Source: Maribacter polysaccharolyticus (GTDB lineage Bacteria > Bacteroidota > Bacteroidia > Flavobacteriales > Flavobacteriaceae). Taken from it: a stretch of DNA of 64,000 nucleotides. The translations under genes and the position numbers were made by a program. Shown here in pieces: positions 44,225 through 53,251 of this stretch. Numbering within the stretch: the first letter of the stretch is position 1; each line of letters begins with the position of its first letter. The stretch is from positions 818,342-882,341 of the forward strand of contig NZ_JARBUY010000002.1 of NCBI RefSeq assembly GCF_028882255.1, given 5' to 3'. Below the pieces are notes generated by a model, which saw only the letters and a list, made by a program, of their open reading frames with translations, was not told where the DNA came from and ran no database searches.

Positions 44225-44995
44225 ATGTTTTACAACAATACCAGCTGCGACATATACATGGGGACCGGTGCCGGGAAAAAATTGATGGAGGACATCGGGA
44301 TGGCCCGAAAATCGGTCAAGATCGTTTCCCCTTTTCTTTCCCCAGGTCTTATGGGGAAACTTATGGATCTTCACTTCAAGGGTATCGCTGTTCAAGTGAT
44401 CACCACCGATAGCCTTGGGGGTCATTATAGCGGTCGAACAAATATGGTGCCCGGACTTATCGATCAAGAAGTGCACGTTGATGGGCATGCAAGAAGGAGC
44501 AAGAACAGGGGGATGATTAGGGCTAGGATATTCAAGGGTCTTGGTATTGGTTCGGGAATTGCATTTCTTATCTTGAACTTCTGGCTAATGGATATTCGAT
44601 TGCTTTGGTTGTTGCCCTTGGTTATTCTCTTTTACCTTATCGGCCATCAGTACAGTAGCAAAGCCGCCAAGAAAAAGGTCTATTCCTATTCCTATAGCCC
44701 CTTGTTCCCTTTCAAAGTGGTGCGTACCAAAGATGACAATGGTTTTGGGGCTACCTATCTGCACAGTAAGATCGACATCATTGATGATAGGATAGCGTAC
44801 TTGGGGTCGTTGAATTTCACCTATAGGGGAACCAGGCATAATTATGAGACCAGGGTGAGAATCAATGACATCCCATCAGTACATAAAATTGCGGAGGAAT
44901 TCGATTTTCTGATGCACGAAGCCAAAATGCCAACGGTTTCCCAACAAGAATGGGGCAGACACCAGTATCTTGAATCTTTTCTTAAAGGGAAATAA
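44225..44995 (+). CDS. Membrane-anchored PLD-like (single HKD) protein
   Basis: A 256-residue protein. The C-terminal half has one complete phospholipase-D motif: His180, Lys182, Asp187 in LHSKIDIIDDRIAYLGSLNFT. The N-terminal half (KLMEDIGMARKSVKIVSPFLS, GIAVQVITTD) resembles the opening of a PLD repeat but lacks HKD. Between them is a hairpin of two hydrophobic helices at about 104-140. Such single-HKD proteins dimerise and act as nucleases or phosphodiesterases. TTG 44204 is a possible earlier start. A TATCTTTA box at 44192 may be its promoter. Common in conjugative modules of this type, role unclear. Confidence 0.7.
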   Translation: MFYNNTSCDIYMGTGAGKKLMEDIGMARKSVKIVSPFLSPGLMGKLMDLHFKGIAVQVITTDSLGGHYSGRTNMVPGLIDQEVHVDGHARRSKNRGMIRARIFKGLGIGSGIAFLILNFWLMDIRLLWLLPLVILFYLIGHQYSSKAAKKKVYSYSYSPLFPFKVVRTKDDNGFGATYLHSKIDIIDDRIAYLGSLNFTYRGTRHNYETRVRINDIPSVHKIAEEFDFLMHEAKMPTVSQQEWGRHQYLESFLKGK

Positions 44996-45052
44996 TGTTA
45001 AAACTGAATAAGGGAACAATTGATTTCTTAATTTTGGAAAATATCCTAAAAA

Positions 45053-45331
45053 ATGGATAAAATCCAAATTTATATGAAAAACGTGGTTTACATAAATACG
45101 GACCGCTATGTTATAAAACATCTCCTTCAGGAAATCGGGGCGCATAGATTACGGGTGGAATGCGAAAATGCAAAGTTGCCCTATCCAAAAAGGATGCGGC
45201 TTTTTTATTTGGAGTGTAATGACGATTGCACTTTCCTAAAATATAAGTACCAACAAGGGGATAGGGCGGTCATGAAATTGGACCAATATGAATTACCGGA
45301 AACAGGTTGGACAAGGGTCTCCCTGAAATAG
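45053..45331 (+). CDS. Small hypothetical protein of the element
   Basis: A 92-residue protein, basic, with beta-rich second half (KRMRLFYLECNDDCTFLKYKYQQ, AVMKLDQYELPETGW). No domain was recognised. It ends 30 bases from the stop of the converging traN gene and lies 57 bases after the PLD-like gene. Confidence 0.55.
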   Translation: MDKIQIYMKNVVYINTDRYVIKHLLQEIGAHRLRVECENAKLPYPKRMRLFYLECNDDCTFLKYKYQQGDRAVMKLDQYELPETGWTRVSLK

Positions 45332-45361
45332 ATCTATGATTAAGGACGCTGTCGGTATTAA

Positions 45362-46192
45362 CTATTTATAACCCAGACCCATGGTTCTTCCTCCATTTTT
45401 TTCCTTGAGTTCAATCCAAAGTTTCTCGGAATCCCCCAAGGTGAATTTAGGAACCGCTAGGATCAGGGAGGTATTTTCCCTTGACTTGACCACCTTGGGA
45501 AAATTATGCCGATAGAGTACAGTGAGAGGCAGCTTTTGATAGGAGGCTTTTTTACGAAGGTTCCCATTGACCTTGAAGATTTTTACGTAATCCACTTCAA
45601 GATCGATTTTGGACCTATTCTTTATGTCAATGATCGCATATACCTCGGAACGGTTATAGACAAGGTCTTTTAAATGCAATGCCAATCCTTTTTTTCTTTT
45701 TCTTTTTAGGCTGTTCCGGTTGCTTTTGAGCTGGTAGGAACTGAAGTTCCTATAGTATTTCACCTGGTTATCAATAGCAAGGGTCTTGGCGGTTTTTTCC
45801 GTTGGCGTATCTCCAGGTTTGATAATGGGGCCTTGTATCATAGCTGTGGTCTTGGTTGCTATGTTATAGATCCTGTCCTTGGGTCTAACAAAATAGCTCA
45901 AGGTATCCAGTATACCCTCGTGGGCCAATAGGTAGGAATAAACACCTCCGTTTTGGGTGATGACCAATAGATTGCTTTCAGTACCTGATGTTCCTTGTAG
46001 TAGCCCATAATTTTGGGGTATTTCCCTGTTGTAACTGAAAACGAAATTTTTGGAACCTACGACCGCTTGTCGGATGGCATTGGGAAAGAATAGGGATACC
46101 ACCTGGTGCTCATTGGTATAAATGGTCTTTAGCCCTTGGGCAACCCCAATGTGGCTTGTTATTAGTGCCAATAGAATGATTGTTCTTCTCAT
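45362..46192 (-). CDS. traN: Conjugative transfer protein TraN
   Basis: A 276-residue periplasmic or outer-membrane-associated protein with a signal peptide ending near HIGVAQ. The sequence follows the Bacteroidota TraN (DUF4138) pattern: KTIYTNEHQVVSLFFPNAIRQAVVGS near the start (VirB9-like beta domain), NFSSYQLKSNRN, DLVYNRSEVYAIIDIKNRSKIDLEVDYVKIF and WIELKEKNGGR near the end. It forms the outer part of the transfer channel. Its start overlaps the traM stop by 4 bases. Last gene of the operon visible here. Confidence 0.85.
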   Translation of the reverse strand: MRRTIILLALITSHIGVAQGLKTIYTNEHQVVSLFFPNAIRQAVVGSKNFVFSYNREIPQNYGLLQGTSGTESNLLVITQNGGVYSYLLAHEGILDTLSYFVRPKDRIYNIATKTTAMIQGPIIKPGDTPTEKTAKTLAIDNQVKYYRNFSSYQLKSNRNSLKRKRKKGLALHLKDLVYNRSEVYAIIDIKNRSKIDLEVDYVKIFKVNGNLRKKASYQKLPLTVLYRHNFPKVVKSRENTSLILAVPKFTLGDSEKLWIELKEKNGGRTMGLGYK

Positions 46193-47106
46193 AAGGTGGG
46201 TTTTAGGAAAAGTTGATACTGATTGTGGATCGTGACCTTGACATTGCGATTATTCCGGCGGAAGACCTGTTTGATTCCCCCGATCTGGGGAACCCCGGGA
46301 ATATTCACGTCCTGGACGATATCATCTATAACTTCCCGGTTGACCTCGCCCCGAATACTGTTTCGAACATAAATGCCCTCATTCCCGTCCAAGAGGTCGA
46401 AGGCCTTTAGATCCACCGCTAGATTATGGATATTGGTGATATTTATAAAGACCCGATTGGCCTTAAAGCTTACAAAGCCATAAAGCAAGGAATTTCGGGG
46501 AACCAATAGGTTGTTGATTTGGGCATCGACGGCCAAACGCAATTCCAAACGCTCGGCTTCCTTTACCGTTTGTTCACCATGGACCTCTACGAGGATAAAG
46601 GCATCGGTCTTGATGGGTTTTTTGTCCAAAGCGGTTGGTTTGTTTTCTGGGGCAGCGGAAAAGAAGGCCTTATGCAGTGTAGCAAAATCAGGGATATCGG
46701 TCATATTATTTTTGGAATGGACTTTTTTTCTTGGGGGCGTTTTAGGTGTACCTGCCGTATTGGCATACGTACCATTGTCATAATCGATCTTACCGTTCCG
46801 GTAAATACTGTCCACAATGCGTTGGCGTTCCTTTTCTTTTTGCATGGGGTCGTACAAGCCTGTGGAATCCAATAAGGCTTCATCATAGATACTGGGGGAA
46901 TTCGATGCCCGCTTTTCCTTGATCGCATTGACTGCTTCCAATTTTGAACTGTATTCTGCTTGCTCTTCCTTTAGCTCGGGTACCCCTGGATCTTTTATTG
47001 GTTCTTCCGAAGTATCGGTTTTCCCCAGGACCAGGGTCGCATATAGCAAGATAAAGGCGAGTACTAAACTGATGATGCTGATAAAGATGATCTTATTTTT
47101 GTCCAT
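46189..47106 (-). CDS. traM: Conjugative transfer protein TraM
   Basis: A 305-residue VirB10-like inner-membrane protein from ATG 47106; the frame extends upstream to 47181 but would then overlap traK. One N-terminal transmembrane helix (KIIFISIISLVLAFILLYATLVLG), a charged linker region and a C-terminal TraM domain with AFILVEVHGEQTVKEAERLELRL, LVPRNSLLYGFVSFKANRVFINI and VPQIGGIKQVFRRNNRNVKV. It is shorter than CTnDOT TraM, mainly in the linker. Confidence 0.85.
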   Translation of the reverse strand: MDKNKIIFISIISLVLAFILLYATLVLGKTDTSEEPIKDPGVPELKEEQAEYSSKLEAVNAIKEKRASNSPSIYDEALLDSTGLYDPMQKEKERQRIVDSIYRNGKIDYDNGTYANTAGTPKTPPRKKVHSKNNMTDIPDFATLHKAFFSAAPENKPTALDKKPIKTDAFILVEVHGEQTVKEAERLELRLAVDAQINNLLVPRNSLLYGFVSFKANRVFINITNIHNLAVDLKAFDLLDGNEGIYVRNSIRGEVNREVIDDIVQDVNIPGVPQIGGIKQVFRRNNRNVKVTIHNQYQLFLKPTL

Positions 47107-47119
47107 TTGTAGTGTTGTA

Positions 47120-47743
47120 TTATTCTTGATTATTGATTTTTCGTAACGAATTTTCGAAAAAGTGGGTAATGAGCAGGCCATGTGGATTATTTGGGAAGTT
47201 CCGGTCCACTTTTATAAGGTTCCCAGAGGTCATCAGTTGGTAACGATCGATTACCGAACCCCGGTTGATCTCAAAGATGATCGTGGAACGGAATCCCATG
47301 GTGGTACCGGATAAGGTCAGCTCCGTATCAAGGGTTTTTATTTTCTGAACCAGGGAATACTGTAACAACCGGTTATAGACCCCATCGGCCTTTTTTTGAC
47401 GGTATACGTTATCCACGGAACTATTGCCAAGCCATAGCGCCTTTTCCAAGTTACGCAGGTAGTTGGACGCATCGATGCCGTAGAAATACCTATGGAACAT
47501 ATCCAGATGGGAGAGGGCCTCCACCTCCATATTTTCCCTTTCAGAGACCAGTTTCAACGGGATTACGGATCCATCTGTATTTACGGCAAAGGCACTATTG
47601 AGCATTCGATCATTAAAACGGAAGACGGTAGATAGGGCAAATCCACTGGTCAATAAACATACTATGACGACAGATAGTACTATGAACCTATTGATATCCA
47701 ATACGTCGTAAATATTTTTATAAGGGGTTTTTGTTTTTTTCAT
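47120..47743 (-). CDS. traK: Conjugative transfer protein TraK
   Basis: A 207-residue VirB8-like protein. One transmembrane helix at about 19-42 (NRFIVLSVVIVCLLTSGFALSTV) is followed by the periplasmic domain with the MFHRYFYGIDASNYLRNLEKALWLG motif typical of TraK. It scaffolds the inner-membrane complex. It sits 10 bases after traJ. A traL gene, often next in related elements, is absent here. Confidence 0.88.
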   Translation of the reverse strand: MKKTKTPYKNIYDVLDINRFIVLSVVIVCLLTSGFALSTVFRFNDRMLNSAFAVNTDGSVIPLKLVSERENMEVEALSHLDMFHRYFYGIDASNYLRNLEKALWLGNSSVDNVYRQKKADGVYNRLLQYSLVQKIKTLDTELTLSGTTMGFRSTIIFEINRGSVIDRYQLMTSGNLIKVDRNFPNNPHGLLITHFFENSLRKINNQE

Positions 47744-47753
47744 GTAAAAGGGT

Positions 47754-48584
47754 TTAAGGGGTGAATAATCGAAAAGTGAAACTTGTTGCCCGCTTGTAGA
47801 GTTTAAACTTTATCAGGATGATAAAACCTATTCCGGCCAGTTCAATAATCGGGGCAAACAACTCACTGCCGAAATCCGTTCCGAAAAGACTGGGCCAGAA
47901 ATTTTCCGTGATCTCCCGATGGAGTTCATTGACGAAAACATTCACCAAAAAGAAAGCGGGTACGATCATATAGACCGCAGCATACAACTTAAAAAAGCGA
48001 TATCCGATTTCTCTGAATTTTTCAAAAACCGCCATGCTTAGGACCAATGGGAAGAAGGCTTGCATCACCCCCAAAAGGAAATAGCGTTCGGCTAGGAAAA
48101 GGGGGTAGATAAATAGATCGAGAACCCATAAAAAGAGGCCAAGCCCCCAAGCAACGGTTCGAATGCCCAGAAAAGGGGTGGCCAACCATTCATAGAGCAA
48201 TCCCATGGCCTTGGCCGTGACATCGAACAATCCCAGATCTTCCTCCACTTCGATTTCCTGGAGGCCCAAAGGGAGTAGGGTAGGCGCCGTACCGCGATAT
48301 TGCCCCTCGATGGCCACCAAAATAGCATCAAAGGCATCCAATACTTCCGTGGAGAAAATTACGACCAGAACCACGGCAAAATTCTTAATCAGATCGGTGG
48401 GGGTCAGTCCCCAGGTCAATCCATGTTGGGTCGCCCCTCCCTCGTAATACTTTTTGAGGATGTTCAACATAAAGAACAATACAGCCAAGACCTTCATACC
48501 ACCGATGACATAGGAAGCAAAATCACTATCCTTGATGGTCTGAAAGACGGCATCCACATATTCCAAGCCGATCGATAAGAACAT
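47754..48584 (-). CDS. traJ: Conjugative transfer protein TraJ
   Basis: A 276-residue polytopic inner-membrane protein with about six hydrophobic segments (FASYVIGGMKVLAVLFFMLNILK, TDLIKNFAVVLVVIFSTEVLDAF, VAWGLGLFLWVLDLFIYPLFLA, YAAVYMIVPAFFLVNVFV, LAGIGFIILIKFKLYK). It corresponds to the VirB6-like TraJ of Bacteroidota elements. Shorter than the roughly 330 residues of CTnDOT TraJ. Confidence 0.85.
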   Translation of the reverse strand: MFLSIGLEYVDAVFQTIKDSDFASYVIGGMKVLAVLFFMLNILKKYYEGGATQHGLTWGLTPTDLIKNFAVVLVVIFSTEVLDAFDAILVAIEGQYRGTAPTLLPLGLQEIEVEEDLGLFDVTAKAMGLLYEWLATPFLGIRTVAWGLGLFLWVLDLFIYPLFLAERYFLLGVMQAFFPLVLSMAVFEKFREIGYRFFKLYAAVYMIVPAFFLVNVFVNELHREITENFWPSLFGTDFGSELFAPIIELAGIGFIILIKFKLYKRATSFTFRLFTP

Positions 48585-48596
48585 AAATGCGAGGTT

Positions 48597-49181
48597 TTAG
48601 TAGTTGGTTTCCCTATGGTCGATCCTATCCTGCATTTCCCTAAAGGAAATGATCAGCTGATACCGCTTGTTCTTTAAGGTAATATCCGCCACCATTTTTT
48701 TGGATTCATCCCTATGGGATTCCAATATGGCCAAACGTTCCGCGTCGGTCATTTTCAAAAAATCGTTGGACAGTACCTGTTGCATGAATTCCAGATTGTT
48801 CAACGCCCCATCGATGATGGAATTGAAGGCATTCGAGATAGCATCAATCTCATGGGGATGTATGTAGGGGGAATTCAGGATTTCCCTTAAATCGTTCCTG
48901 ACCATAGTGACCAGAGCTTCGTTATTGGCGTTGATTTCCTTTACGGCCTCATATTGTTGGACGGCATTGTTCACCTTTTCAATAGCTTCCTTTGCATCCT
49001 GGAGAAACTGTACGGTCTTGATCATTTCCGCGGTTTGCTTGGCGGATTCAAAGAGTTGTTTTACCAAGGAGATGAAATTGGAGTTATCATAGACGGGCAA
49101 TCCTTGGGCAGAGCTATTGGCACACATTGATATTAATAGGACGACGGATACAATGAAGGTTCTTGTTTTTAGTCTATTCAT
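48597..49181 (-). CDS. traI: Conjugative transfer protein TraI (DUF4141)
   Basis: A 194-residue exported helical protein with signal peptide ending near NSSAQG. The mature part is a VirB5-like set of helices (SLVKQLFESAKQTAEMIKTVQFL, AIEKVNNAVQQYEAVKEIN, MTDAERLAILESHRDESKKMVADI). It lies between the TraG ATPase and TraJ as in other Bacteroidota transfer operons. Confidence 0.85.
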   Translation of the reverse strand: MNRLKTRTFIVSVVLLISMCANSSAQGLPVYDNSNFISLVKQLFESAKQTAEMIKTVQFLQDAKEAIEKVNNAVQQYEAVKEINANNEALVTMVRNDLREILNSPYIHPHEIDAISNAFNSIIDGALNNLEFMQQVLSNDFLKMTDAERLAILESHRDESKKMVADITLKNKRYQLIISFREMQDRIDHRETNY

Positions 49182-49204
49182 GAGGTGTTGTTTTATGGAA
49201 GTGG

Positions 49205-51619
49205 TTATGGTTTATTAAAGGTTAGATCTACAAATTCCCTAATGGCCTTCTCCATACAATTATGGGTGTTATAAAGTCGCATGATGTGGTCGTTCTCCAA
49301 GCCATCGGTCAAATAGGCGGCATAGACTTCCGGAGGTACCTCAAGGCGGAAGATGTTACTCTCCTTACCGATTTTGATAAAGATCTCAGTGTACTTGCGT
49401 TCGCCTTTCAAATCGTTTTTGATGGATTTTAATTGGTTCAGGTCATGCTGCGATAGATGGAGTCTCTTGACCAATTCCTCATACCCTTTTTCATTCCGAA
49501 GGCTATAGATGACCTGGGTGTTCTCAAGAATGCTCGCCGAAACGGAATTACTGGGCAATTGATTGATGGATTGAAGGATGATTCCAATGGCACCGTTCTG
49601 TTTTCGGATAGCCTGGTAATAGAATTCGACACTTTCCAATACGTTCTCGAATTTGAGTTGTTTGGCAAACTCGTCGAAAAGGATAATGCCCTTCTCGGAA
49701 CGGTTGTGCCAGATGGTCCGTTGTATGGCCGACTTGATGAGCTTGAGCATTACGGACAGTACTTCTTTATTGTCCTTGACTTCATCCAATTCAAAAACAA
49801 TCAATCCTTTGTCCTCGAGTTTGTACGATTGATCCTTGCGAACCTCGAACAAGAAACTATATAGGCCATCCCCGACATACTCGGACATGATGTGAAGAAA
49901 GTTCTTGATGTTGAAATAGGAATCATCGATGCCAAGCGTATCCAACAATACTTCGTTAGTATCCTTTATAAAATTGTAGAATCCATCTAAAGAATGGCCA
50001 CTGTTACCATTGGTTTTATAATAGTGGACCAGGATTTTTTTTAGGGCGACCTCTTGCGCCTTAGAGACCTTAAACCCTGAGGCGAAGAGTTCCAAAAGGA
50101 AGACGGATAGGTCTTCCAACCGTTCAGGCCCCAAATCATGTGGGTTCGTGATATAAAAAGGATTGATCCCAAGGTTTTTGCCCTGTTCGTAGCGAAGTAC
50201 GATATGATCATCGGGATAGAGTTTGGCGAACTTGGTGTAGCTACCTCCGAGATCGATGATCACCAAGCGGACACCACTTTCAAAATATTGGCGGAGTATA
50301 TTGTTCGCAAGAAATGACTTGCCTTCCCCAGTAGGGGCAAAGATGGCGAAGTTTCGGGCCTTGATACGTTTCTTTTTTTCATCCCATACATCCTTTATGA
50401 TGGGTATGTTATGTTGGCGATCGTTGAAGATGACCCCCCTCTCATCGGATTTGTAGTTTGAATTATTGATAAGCAAACAGAGTGCATGTTTTAAATCAGT
50501 CACGTAAAGATCCCCATCGGAAAAATTGGAGGAAAAGCAACAATAACTGTTCAGTAAATAGTTTTTTCGTTCTTCCCCCTTTGGATAATAGGGCACCATG
50601 TCCAATTCTTTGAATTCCGTCTTCAGTCGAGAGGCTATTTGTGCCAGGTCGGTTTTGCGGTCGCTCCAAAAAACCACGTTCAAATGACCGCGTATGATTC
50701 GTGCGTTATCATCTAGGTTGATTTGGTCTAGGATATTACTGATCTTACGGAACACCACCTTATTCTGGGTGCCGAAATTGGAACTTTTACCCAATTCCTC
50801 CAAACGTTTTTCAAGCAGCTTCCGCCATTTATGCCTATCGTCCAAATAGATGATCTGGTTCACGATATGGTTTTCCTTGAAGTTGAGCCCAATACCATCT
50901 ATAAAGCCCTGATGAAACACAAAATCATCGGAGGTAAAGGCATCATTGGTCTTACTGCTTTGGACGTTTTCACCGAAACAGCCTTCGTTGTTGATGGCCA
51001 AGACATCAAAATAGTGGTTTCCGATTTGGGCATGGTCCTTATCCAATACGATATCCGTATCGAAGCCCTTATGGAATCCGTTAAAGAAAGCATCGGTCAA
51101 GGATAGGATTTCGTCTGCCGTAAGCGGGTCCAATTCCAGTTTTTGGCTATTGTTCAGAAATCGGACAGTATCAGAAACGGAAGCTTTAAAACTGTTCAAC
51201 TCTGTGGTCATCGCTTCGGGAATAGCCTCCGTAACCCTATTGAAAGGGTTCATATATTTGGCATTGTTCAAGACCTTGTTTTTAGGCCATACGAAGAAAA
51301 GATAAGACTTATGGACAATATGTTCCTTTCCCTTGAAATAGCAATAAGTGGCTTTCTCAAGAAAAGTGCTATTGGGCAGTTCCGTTCCTGTATAGTCAAG
51401 TTTTCTATAGATGTCCTGTTTATGGATGACCGTACCCGTTGGAAGCGATTTCAGGGCCTGAAACCAACTGCCGTGAAGATCCTCAAAATCTTTTTCGGAT
51501 AGGGAGTGGATTTCGGGTAGGGCCACCTGGTACCCTAAGATCAAATTGCCGTTGTTGGCAAAGATCACATTCCCTTGGATATCCACTATGGGATATTGCT
51601 GTGTCAAATTAATCCTCAT
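49205..51619 (-). CDS. traG: Conjugation ATPase TraG (VirB4-like)
   Basis: An 804-residue ATPase that powers the type IV secretion channel. Walker A is in FAPTGEGKSFLANNIL, Walker B region in KGIILFDEFAKQLKF, and the conserved Gln in AIGIILQSINQLPSN. The N-terminal half starts MRINLTQQYPIVDIQGNVIF. The frame opens at 51673, but that would overlap traF by 65 bases; start at 51619 gives an 11-base overlap and the usual family start. Confidence 0.93.
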   Translation of the reverse strand: MRINLTQQYPIVDIQGNVIFANNGNLILGYQVALPEIHSLSEKDFEDLHGSWFQALKSLPTGTVIHKQDIYRKLDYTGTELPNSTFLEKATYCYFKGKEHIVHKSYLFFVWPKNKVLNNAKYMNPFNRVTEAIPEAMTTELNSFKASVSDTVRFLNNSQKLELDPLTADEILSLTDAFFNGFHKGFDTDIVLDKDHAQIGNHYFDVLAINNEGCFGENVQSSKTNDAFTSDDFVFHQGFIDGIGLNFKENHIVNQIIYLDDRHKWRKLLEKRLEELGKSSNFGTQNKVVFRKISNILDQINLDDNARIIRGHLNVVFWSDRKTDLAQIASRLKTEFKELDMVPYYPKGEERKNYLLNSYCCFSSNFSDGDLYVTDLKHALCLLINNSNYKSDERGVIFNDRQHNIPIIKDVWDEKKKRIKARNFAIFAPTGEGKSFLANNILRQYFESGVRLVIIDLGGSYTKFAKLYPDDHIVLRYEQGKNLGINPFYITNPHDLGPERLEDLSVFLLELFASGFKVSKAQEVALKKILVHYYKTNGNSGHSLDGFYNFIKDTNEVLLDTLGIDDSYFNIKNFLHIMSEYVGDGLYSFLFEVRKDQSYKLEDKGLIVFELDEVKDNKEVLSVMLKLIKSAIQRTIWHNRSEKGIILFDEFAKQLKFENVLESVEFYYQAIRKQNGAIGIILQSINQLPSNSVSASILENTQVIYSLRNEKGYEELVKRLHLSQHDLNQLKSIKNDLKGERKYTEIFIKIGKESNIFRLEVPPEVYAAYLTDGLENDHIMRLYNTHNCMEKAIREFVDLTFNKP

Positions 51620-51890
51620 AGCTGATAGGGGTGGTTTTCTTATTGGAAATGGCAGAAGGGAATACTTTGGCAAAGTGCAAGAGATATGGTTGATGCGTCA
51701 GCTTCAACAAAATGACGTAGAGGGAAGTATTCACCACTATGGCTCCCATCAACAAGATTAGGCTGAAGGAAAAAATGACCACTAAAAGGGAGCCGATTAA
51801 GGCCGACATCTGTAATGCGAACAAAGAAACGGGAAGCCCGAACAACAAGGCCCGCTTGCGGATGTTTCGATAAACCTGATAGTTTTTCAT
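51609..51890 (-). CDS. traF: Conjugative transfer protein TraF (DUF4133)
   Basis: A 93-residue inner-membrane protein with two hydrophobic segments (GLPVSLFALQMSALIGSLLVVI, LLMGAIVVNTSLYVILLKL). It matches VirB3-like TraF by size, position and the opening YQVYRNIRKRALLFGLP. Its start touches the traE stop by one base. Confidence 0.88.
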   Translation of the reverse strand: MKNYQVYRNIRKRALLFGLPVSLFALQMSALIGSLLVVIFSFSLILLMGAIVVNTSLYVILLKLTHQPYLLHFAKVFPSAISNKKTTPISYED

Positions 51891-52177
51891 TATACGACCA
51901 GGGTGATTAGGTAGGTGAAGATACCCACTACAGCTCCTGCGATAAGGACAAAAACTAACACACGGGTTATACCCTTCTTCAAGTCGGCATTTTCACCGAA
52001 AAAGTGGCCTGCATTGAAGAGGAAGCCAATAAGGAAAATGACCCCAAGGACGATAGGGAAAATGGTCCTTATGGTATCCGAAATGTCATTGACGGAATCT
52101 TCGATGCCTCCGATCTGGGCAAAAAGGGAAGTGGATAATAAGGTGAATGCTAAGACAAGATAATTTGATTTTTTCAT
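51890..52177 (-). CDS. traE: Conjugative transfer protein TraE (DUF4134)
   Basis: A 95-residue VirB2/pilin-like membrane protein. Start at 52177 puts a signal peptide at the N terminus (KKSNYLVLAFTLLSTSLFAQ); the frame extends to 52210 with a weaker start. Two membrane helices follow (IFPIVLGVIFLIGFLFNAGHFF, VLVFVLIAGAVVGIFTYLITL). First gene of the operon. Confidence 0.88.
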   Translation of the reverse strand: MKKSNYLVLAFTLLSTSLFAQIGGIEDSVNDISDTIRTIFPIVLGVIFLIGFLFNAGHFFGENADLKKGITRVLVFVLIAGAVVGIFTYLITLVV

Positions 52178-52198
52178 AGATGTACGGTTTAAGGATTT

Positions 52199-52259
52199 AC
52201 TGATTTTCAATGTTTTAAAATTATCATATATTTAAATTAAAATACTGAAAATCAGTATT
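52199..52259. promoter_or_regulatory. Inverted-repeat operator candidate between traE and amidase
   Basis: AATACTGA (52241-52248) AAA TCAGTATT (52252-52259) is a perfect palindrome with an 8-base arm. Eleven bases of it (TGAAAATCAGT, 52246-52256) recur in inverted orientation as ACTGATTTTCA at 52199-52209, next to the traE start. The core AAAATCAGTAT also occurs at about 40577-40587 ahead of the mobilisation genes. This suggests a shared repressor or activator site for the transfer operons. Confidence 0.55.
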
Positions 52260-52341
52260 TTGTGAATAAAATATTATTTGAATCCCATTGTTTTTATTTC
52301 ATGGCAAAAGCCATTGGATTCTATTGGAAATTCATGTTTGT

Positions 52342-53007
52342 ATGTTGATAACTGAAAATCTTAGGGGAGTAACAACAATCAAAAACGTCAGTTTGATCAT
52401 CTTGTTCCTGAAAATGTGTTTCATTTTTGGACAAGGGGAGTTCCGGAAAAAAATCATTGTGATCGATCCCGGTCATGGGGGAAAGGATCCTGGTGCCATT
52501 GGGGTAAACCATTTTCAGGAAAAGGATGTTGTCTTGGATGTCGCCAAGGAGATCGTTCGGCTGAATCAAGTCCTTTTTATGGATAAGTTTGAGATTTATC
52601 TAACGCGATATACGGATACCATGATTGCCTTGGGTGATAGGGCGAAATTGGCAAAAACACTGCAAGCTGATATTTTTGTGTCCCTCCATTGTAATCACGC
52701 TGACAATCCTAAAGCTAAAGGGGTAGAGGTATATGTTTCAAAGAGGGAGGGTATATATCAAGAAGATTCAATTTGGTTAGGATACCTATTTGAGAAAAGC
52801 ATAACGGACAAACTCGGTTTCAAGAGTAGGGGAGTGAAGTTCGCGAATTTTCAGGTGTTGAGACAAACGGTCGAATTTTGTCCTTCAGTTTTGCTTGAAC
52901 TGGGATTTTTAAGCAATTTCACTGAATCCAACTTTTTTATGGATCCTTCAAATGTGTTGACTTTGGGTTTGTTGTTACTGAATAATCCCATTTTAGGGTC
53001 AAACTAA
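52342..53007 (+). CDS. N-acetylmuramoyl-L-alanine amidase (Amidase_3)
   Basis: A zinc amidase of about 221 residues that cuts the peptide side chain from peptidoglycan. The catalytic set is seen in IVIDPGHGGKDPGAIG (His), the KDVVLDVAKEI segment with its Glu, FVSLHCNHADNPKAKG (second His) and SVLLELGFLSN (Glu). Start at ATG 52342 gives a short hydrophobic signal (IILFLKMCFIFGQ). It is divergent from traE and probably belongs to the transfer module as its wall-opening enzyme, replacing the lysozyme-like TraP/TraQ region of other elements. This role is inference. Confidence 0.88.
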   Translation: MLITENLRGVTTIKNVSLIILFLKMCFIFGQGEFRKKIIVIDPGHGGKDPGAIGVNHFQEKDVVLDVAKEIVRLNQVLFMDKFEIYLTRYTDTMIALGDRAKLAKTLQADIFVSLHCNHADNPKAKGVEVYVSKREGIYQEDSIWLGYLFEKSITDKLGFKSRGVKFANFQVLRQTVEFCPSVLLELGFLSNFTESNFFMDPSNVLTLGLLLLNNPILGSN

Positions 53008-53135
53008 AAACATAATGAAAGACTTACTAGAGGTTGTTCTTAAATAGATTGGACAAATATTTAAGGCTGTTGTCCATAAAAGTTGTAATAATAATTAGAT
53101 TGGGAATTGAAACTATAATCAAGGAAGGACCCAAA

Positions 53136-53161
53136 AAAACCACATTGATTGTGTGGCTTTG
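53136..53161. terminator. Hairpin between converging amidase and TcA genes
   Basis: CCACA (53140-53144) and TGTGG (53152-53156) pair around TTGATTG, with A-run on the left and T-run on the right (one mismatch, then A-T pairs). It lies in the 244-base gap between two converging genes and could stop transcription from both sides. Confidence 0.5.
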
Positions 53162-53251
53162 TTTGAGGGGGATATAAGAAGTTTATGTGCATTAAATCTA
53201 TTAAAATAAGTAAAGTTTCTTAATAAAACACAATTTTAACTGCACTAGAAA

